Positions 59,778 to 64,000 of a stretch of 64,000 bases of DNA are shown piece after piece. The position numbers and the translations under genes were made by a program. Under the pieces are notes generated by a model. That model was not told where the DNA came from and ran no database searches. It saw only the letters and a program-made list of their open reading frames with translations. This DNA comes from UBA10649 sp965278945 (GTDB taxonomy: Bacteria; Actinomycetota; Actinomycetes; S36-B12). The stretch spans positions 1,860,001-1,924,000 of the forward strand of contig OZ257128.1 in NCBI GenBank assembly GCA_965278945.1. Reading direction: 5' to 3'. Positions within the stretch are counted from its first letter, which is position 1; the number at the start of each line of letters is the position of its first letter.

Positions 59778-61880
59778 GTGGCCGGACAATCGATGGGCTG
59801 GGATCCGCTTGGCGTGACCCCCGACGGCCACGGCGGCGCGAACGTCGCAATCTGGGCGCAGGCGGCCGACGGCGTCGATCTATGCGTGTTCGACGACGCG
59901 GGCGCCGAGACCCGGATACCTCTCGTCGAGAAGCTATTCAACGTCTGGCACGGCCACGTCGCCGACCTTCCCGCGGGGACGCGCTACGGATTCCGCGTCG
60001 CGGGCGAGTGGAATCCGGGCCGCGGTCAGCGCTGGAATCACCACAAGCTGCTGCTCGATCCCTACGCGAAGGCGATCGACGGGGAGTTCCAGCTCGATCC
60101 ATCGATCTACGCCCACGTGGGCAATGACGATCTGGCGATGAGCACTTCCGACTCAGCCCCCTTCGTTCCCCGAAGCGTCGTCGTCGACGACTGGTTCGAC
60201 TGGGGCGATGATCGATCGCCCGGCACTCCGTGGGGTGACACCGTCATCTACGAGACGCACGTTCGCGGGATCACGAAACTGCACCCCTCCATTCCCGAGC
60301 ACGAGCGCGGCACCTACGCGGGCCTCACGCATCCGGAAGTCCTCGAGCACCTGACGACGCTGGGCGTGACCGCGATCGAGTTGCTGCCCGTGCATCACTT
60401 CGTGAACGAGACGCACCTGCTCGAGCTTGGCCTCACCAACTACTGGGGCTACAACTCGATCGGCTACTTCGCACCGCATGCCGCGTATTCCTCAACCGGA
60501 TCGCGAGGCGGCCAGGTCTCGGAGTTCAAGTCAATGGTCAAGGCCATGCACGCGGCGGGCCTCGAAGTCATTCTCGACGTGGTCTACAACCACACGGCCG
60601 AGGGGAACCAGCTCGGGCCAACGCTGAGCTTCCGCGGCATCGACAACGACGACTACTACCACCTGCAGGCGGGCGGTCGGTACTACGCGGACTACACCGG
60701 ATGTGGGAACACCCTCGACGTATCGAAGCCGCACGTCCTCCAACTCGTCATGGACTCGCTGCGGTACTGGGTCCTGGAGATGCACGTCGACGGATTCCGG
60801 TTCGACCTCGCATCGGCACTCGCGCGTTCGTTCAACGACCTCAACATGCTGGGCAACTTCATGACGACCATCCAGCAGGATCCGGTGCTCCGCAGGGTCA
60901 AGCTCATCGCTGAGCCCTGGGATGTAGGACCTGGCGGCTACCAGGTCGGCGAGTTCCCGCCGCTGTGGACCGAGTGGAACGACAAGTACCGCGACAACAT
61001 CCGCGACTTCTGGCGCGGCCGGACCGCTGTCGGCGAACTGGGCTGGCGGCTTACCGGATCGGCCGACCTGTATGCCAGCGAGGGACGCCGGCCGTTCGCG
61101 TCGATCAACTTCATCACGGCGCACGACGGTTTCACCATGCGCGATCTCGTCTCTTACGATCGCAAGCACAACGAGGCCAACCTCGAGGGCAACCGCGACG
61201 GCACCGACAACAACAGGTCCGCCAACAACGGCGTGGAAGGCGATACCAGCTACCCGGTCATCAACCTCGTACGCCACCAGCAGATCCGCAACTTCCTGGC
61301 CACCCTCCTGCTGTCGACTGGCGTGCCGATGATCAACGGCGGCGACGAGTTCGGCCGCACCCAGGGCGGCAACAACAACGCGTACTGCCAGGACAACGAG
61401 ATCTCCTGGTACGACTGGGAATGGGAGCCGTGGCAGTCCGAGCTCAAGGTATTCGCGAGCAAGGTGCTCGACCTGCGTCGTGAGCACAGCGCGTTTCGTC
61501 AGCGGTACTACTTCGACGGCCGCCCGCTGCACGATGGCGGGCCTAAGGACCTCGCGTGGATCGGGCCCGACGGCAAGGAGATGGCCGAGAGCGCGTGGCA
61601 TGCTCCGTACAACCGCACGCTGGGCATGTACCTCGCCGGGGCAGTAACCGGAACCGACGGCGACGGGAACGTGCTGCTCGAGGAGTCATTCCTCGTGCTG
61701 CTGCACGCGGGCGACAAGCCCGAGCCCTTCGCCCTTCCCGACCAGCCCTACGGCCGGGAGTACCAGCGAGTGATCGACACGGCAACGGGGCAGGCCGAAC
61801 CGTCCGGGCCGCCCCTTCCCGCGGGATCTGTGATCACGCTGCGACCACGCCAGCTGGTCGCCCTGCGCGCGATCAGCTGA
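59778..61880 (+). CDS. glgX: Glycogen debranching enzyme GlgX
   Basis: GH13 debranching enzyme (about 700 residues) with an N-terminal CBM48-type domain (DPLGVTPDGHGGANVAIW) and a TIM barrel: LDVVYNHTAEG, nucleophile Asp in HVDGFRFDLAS, acid/base Glu in LIAEPWDVG and FITAHDGFTM. It removes branches left by glycogen phosphorylase, whose gene converges with it 12 nt away. Confidence 0.95.
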   Translation: MAGQSMGWDPLGVTPDGHGGANVAIWAQAADGVDLCVFDDAGAETRIPLVEKLFNVWHGHVADLPAGTRYGFRVAGEWNPGRGQRWNHHKLLLDPYAKAIDGEFQLDPSIYAHVGNDDLAMSTSDSAPFVPRSVVVDDWFDWGDDRSPGTPWGDTVIYETHVRGITKLHPSIPEHERGTYAGLTHPEVLEHLTTLGVTAIELLPVHHFVNETHLLELGLTNYWGYNSIGYFAPHAAYSSTGSRGGQVSEFKSMVKAMHAAGLEVILDVVYNHTAEGNQLGPTLSFRGIDNDDYYHLQAGGRYYADYTGCGNTLDVSKPHVLQLVMDSLRYWVLEMHVDGFRFDLASALARSFNDLNMLGNFMTTIQQDPVLRRVKLIAEPWDVGPGGYQVGEFPPLWTEWNDKYRDNIRDFWRGRTAVGELGWRLTGSADLYASEGRRPFASINFITAHDGFTMRDLVSYDRKHNEANLEGNRDGTDNNRSANNGVEGDTSYPVINLVRHQQIRNFLATLLLSTGVPMINGGDEFGRTQGGNNNAYCQDNEISWYDWEWEPWQSELKVFASKVLDLRREHSAFRQRYYFDGRPLHDGGPKDLAWIGPDGKEMAESAWHAPYNRTLGMYLAGAVTGTDGDGNVLLEESFLVLLHAGDKPEPFALPDQPYGREYQRVIDTATGQAEPSGPPLPAGSVITLRPRQLVALRAIS

Positions 61881-61892
61881 AATTACGTAGGC

Positions 61893-64000
61893 CTACTCCG
61901 TGGCGCTGTCCGCAGTGACATCGACGGGCACAGTCTGCAGGCCGAGCTCGTAAGGCGTAGCGAGGCCGGCATGCTTCGGCAGCACTCGCACTGTGTAGCC
62001 GAACGGACCGTTCTTGTCGAGGGTGACGACCAGCCGGTACTCCCAGCGGTTTGCGTCGACCTTGACTCCGGCCTCCATCGCAGCGTGCTCGGGCTTGGTG
62101 ATCCGATCGTCGGAGTCGACCCGCCCGAAGACCGTCTCGACAACGACATGGTCGGGAGTGAGCTCGCCAAGATCAATCAGAGCACGAACGGTGATGGGCG
62201 AACCCAGCACGACCGCATGCCCGACGCCGTCTGCTTCGACATGCTCGATCTGGACGCCGCCCCAGCGCAGACGGATCTCCTTCTTCCACGCGGACAGATC
62301 CCTTGCGAGCGCATAGTCGGACAGGTCCATCGTGCGCGAGGCCTGCGCCGCGGGCATGTAGAGCCGCTGCACGTACTCGGCCAGCATCCGCGTCGCGAGG
62401 ACCTTCGGACCGAGGGTGCGGATGGTGTGCTTGACCAGGCGGATCCACCCGGCCGGCAGGTCGTGCTCGTCGCGCGCATAGAAGGTCGGCGCTACGGAGT
62501 TCTCGATCAGCGTGTACAGGGCCTCGGCCTCGATGTCGTCACGGCGATCGTGGTCCTCCACGCCGTTCGCCGTGGGGATCGCCCAGCCGTTCTCCCCGTC
62601 GTACCACTCGTCCCACCAGCCGTCGAGGATCGACAAGTTCAGCGCGCCGTTGAGCGCGGCCTTCATTCCCGACGTGCCGCTCGCCTCGAGCGGGCGGATC
62701 GGGTTGTTCAGCCAGACGTCGCAGCCCGGGTACATGACGGTCGCCATGCCGATGTCGTAGTCGGGCAGGAAGACGATGCGCTCGCGTACGCCCTCCTGAT
62801 CGGCGAACTTGACCAGTTCCTGGATGAGCTTCTTGCCGCCCTCGTCAGCCGGGTGGGCCTTGCCCGCGACCATCAACTGCACCGGCCGGTCCGGATCGGT
62901 GAGCAAGGCGGTGAGCCTCGCGGGATCACGAAGCATGAGGGTCAGCCGCTTGTACGACGGCACCCGCCTGGCGAATCCGATCGTGAGCACGTCCGGATCG
63001 AAGACGCCGTCGATCCAGCCGAGCTCGGCCTCACTGGCCCCGCGTCCGACCCACGACTCGCGCAGACGGCTGCGGACCATGGCGACCAGTTCCTCGCGAA
63101 GCAGTCGCTTGGTCGCCCAGAGCTGGGCGTCCGGCGTGCTGGCGATGACCTCCCACCCGGAGGCATCGTCGATCGATGCCCCGTTCGCGAGTTCGAGGAT
63201 CTGGCGAGCCGCCCACGTGGGCGCATGCACGCCGTTGGTCACCGACGTGATCGGCACGTCGTCGGGATCGAATCCCGACCACAGACCCGAGAACATCCCG
63301 CGCGACACCTGACCGTGCAGCAGGCTCACGCCATTGGCACGCTGCGCGAGGCGCAGGCCCATGACCGCCATGTTGAAGACCGCGGGGTCTCCGCCTTCGA
63401 AGCTCTCGGTTCCGAGACCGACGATGCTCTCGATGGGCACGCCATCGGTCGAGTTGTCGCCGCCGAGGTACTGCTTGACCAGCTCGACGGGGAAACGGTC
63501 GATGCCGGCCGGCACGGGTGTGTGCGTCGTGAAGACGGTTCCCGCCCGGCTGATCTCCAGCGCGTCGTCAAAGGTGAGAGTCGGGTCCGCGTGGATGAAC
63601 TCGCGGATACGCTCGATGCCGAGGAATCCGGCGTGGCCCTCGTTGGTGTGGAACACCTCGGGATCGGCGTGACCGGTGATGCGGCAGAAGGCGCGGATCG
63701 CGCGCACTCCACCGATCCCGAGCAGCATCTCCTGCTGCAGCCGATGCTCGCCGCCGCCGCCGTAGAGACGGTCGGTGATCTCGCGCTCTGCTGGAGCGTT
63801 CTCCTCGACATCGGAGTCCAGGAGGAGCAGCGGAACGCGACCGACCTGCGCGACCCAGATCCGGGCGGCGATGGACCGGCCGCCGGGCAGTCCCACGGCC
63901 ACCCGTGCGGACGTGCCGTCCTTCTCGCGAAGCACCGAGACCGGGCTGCCGTCGGGATCGGTGACGGGATAGCGCTCCTGCTGCCAGCCGTCACGGGACA
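61893..64000 (-). CDS. glgP: Alpha-glucan phosphorylase (5' end cut by window)
   Basis: GT35 phosphorylase releasing glucose 1-phosphate from glycogen or maltodextrin. The C-terminal 702 codons are present; the frame remains open at base 64000, where it reads SRDGWQQERYPVTDPDG, so roughly 150-180 N-terminal residues are missing. The PLP-lysine region EASGTSGMKAALNGALNLS and ILDGWWDEW identify the bacterial type-2 family (TIGR02094-like). Pairs functionally with glgX. Confidence 0.95.
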   Translation of the reverse strand, partial: SRDGWQQERYPVTDPDGSPVSVLREKDGTSARVAVGLPGGRSIAARIWVAQVGRVPLLLLDSDVEENAPAEREITDRLYGGGGEHRLQQEMLLGIGGVRAIRAFCRITGHADPEVFHTNEGHAGFLGIERIREFIHADPTLTFDDALEISRAGTVFTTHTPVPAGIDRFPVELVKQYLGGDNSTDGVPIESIVGLGTESFEGGDPAVFNMAVMGLRLAQRANGVSLLHGQVSRGMFSGLWSGFDPDDVPITSVTNGVHAPTWAARQILELANGASIDDASGWEVIASTPDAQLWATKRLLREELVAMVRSRLRESWVGRGASEAELGWIDGVFDPDVLTIGFARRVPSYKRLTLMLRDPARLTALLTDPDRPVQLMVAGKAHPADEGGKKLIQELVKFADQEGVRERIVFLPDYDIGMATVMYPGCDVWLNNPIRPLEASGTSGMKAALNGALNLSILDGWWDEWYDGENGWAIPTANGVEDHDRRDDIEAEALYTLIENSVAPTFYARDEHDLPAGWIRLVKHTIRTLGPKVLATRMLAEYVQRLYMPAAQASRTMDLSDYALARDLSAWKKEIRLRWGGVQIEHVEADGVGHAVVLGSPITVRALIDLGELTPDHVVVETVFGRVDSDDRITKPEHAAMEAGVKVDANRWEYRLVVTLDKNGPFGYTVRVLPKHAGLATPYELGLQTVPVDVTADSATE

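Overview
The window is high-GC, densely packed bacterial chromosome. It contains no phage, plasmid, insertion-sequence or CRISPR signature. Gene order and content point to an actinobacterium: the yceD-rpmF-plsX-rnc-mutM-smc block, ddl/gpsA/cofC/hup/leuDC/IclR/gltX, gatCAB/ligA/metE-like/mnmA/cysteine desulfurase/etfBA, an HU protein with a long Lys/Ala tail, two DUF222-HNH (13E12-type) genes, a CofC homologue (coenzyme F420) and widespread GTG starts. These neighbourhoods resemble the Mycobacterium/Streptomyces arrangement, but I cannot name a genus.

Layout. 1-12.5 kb (minus strand): smc (cut by the window start), mutM, rnc, an acyl-carrier-protein-like gene, plsX, rpmF, a DUF177 gene, a small acidic protein, a DivIVA-like coiled coil, coaD, rsmD, recG and a DhaL-domain protein, mostly joined by 4-nt start/stop overlaps. 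12.6-21 kb: rpmB, thiL, a stand-alone RAM domain, DUF222-HNH copy 1, ddl, a trans-sulfuration enzyme, gpsA, plsC, cofC, hup. 21-46 kb is a branched-chain amino acid supercluster: leuD, leuC and a divergent IclR regulator; then (after two tRNAs, gltX and a FAH-family gene) cimA, ilvE, leuB; then leuA; then serA, ilvC, ilvN, ilvB, ilvD. A periplasmic-type protease lipoprotein, a heterodimeric ABC exporter and an EamA transporter are interleaved. 46-51.4 kb: a secreted protein coupled to ilvD, gatB, gatA, gatC, DUF222-HNH copy 2 and a methyltransferase. 51.4-59.7 kb: ligA, a MetE-like protein, mnmA, cysteine desulfurase, etfA, etfB, enoyl-CoA hydratase. 59.8-64 kb: glgX convergent with glgP (cut by the window end).

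How the parts work together. Citramalate synthase plus LeuCD and LeuB give a pyruvate route to 2-oxobutyrate, so with IlvBN, IlvC, IlvD, IlvE and LeuA the window encodes Val, Leu and Ile synthesis nearly completely. Control is visible in the DNA: leader peptides rich in Leu (leuA) and in Ile-Leu-Val-Val (ilvB) precede attenuator hairpins, a possible Ile-codon leader and T-tailed terminator precede cimA, and a perfect palindrome lies in the leuC/IclR intergenic promoter. GltX, tRNA-Gln and GatCAB fit the indirect route to Gln-tRNA.

Two cross-window signals stand out. Many genes have a TAnnnT-type -10 box exactly 6 nt upstream of the start codon, which indicates leaderless transcripts. Both DUF222-HNH genes carry TGTCAG-N10-TAGCGT, matching the PafBC-dependent (RecA-NDp) DNA-damage promoter of mycobacteria. 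Other second-look items are an ACP-like protein without the phosphopantetheine serine, a coiled-coil insertion in LigA, a three-way-junction element ahead of the DUF177 gene, and a metal-ligand substitution in CimA.
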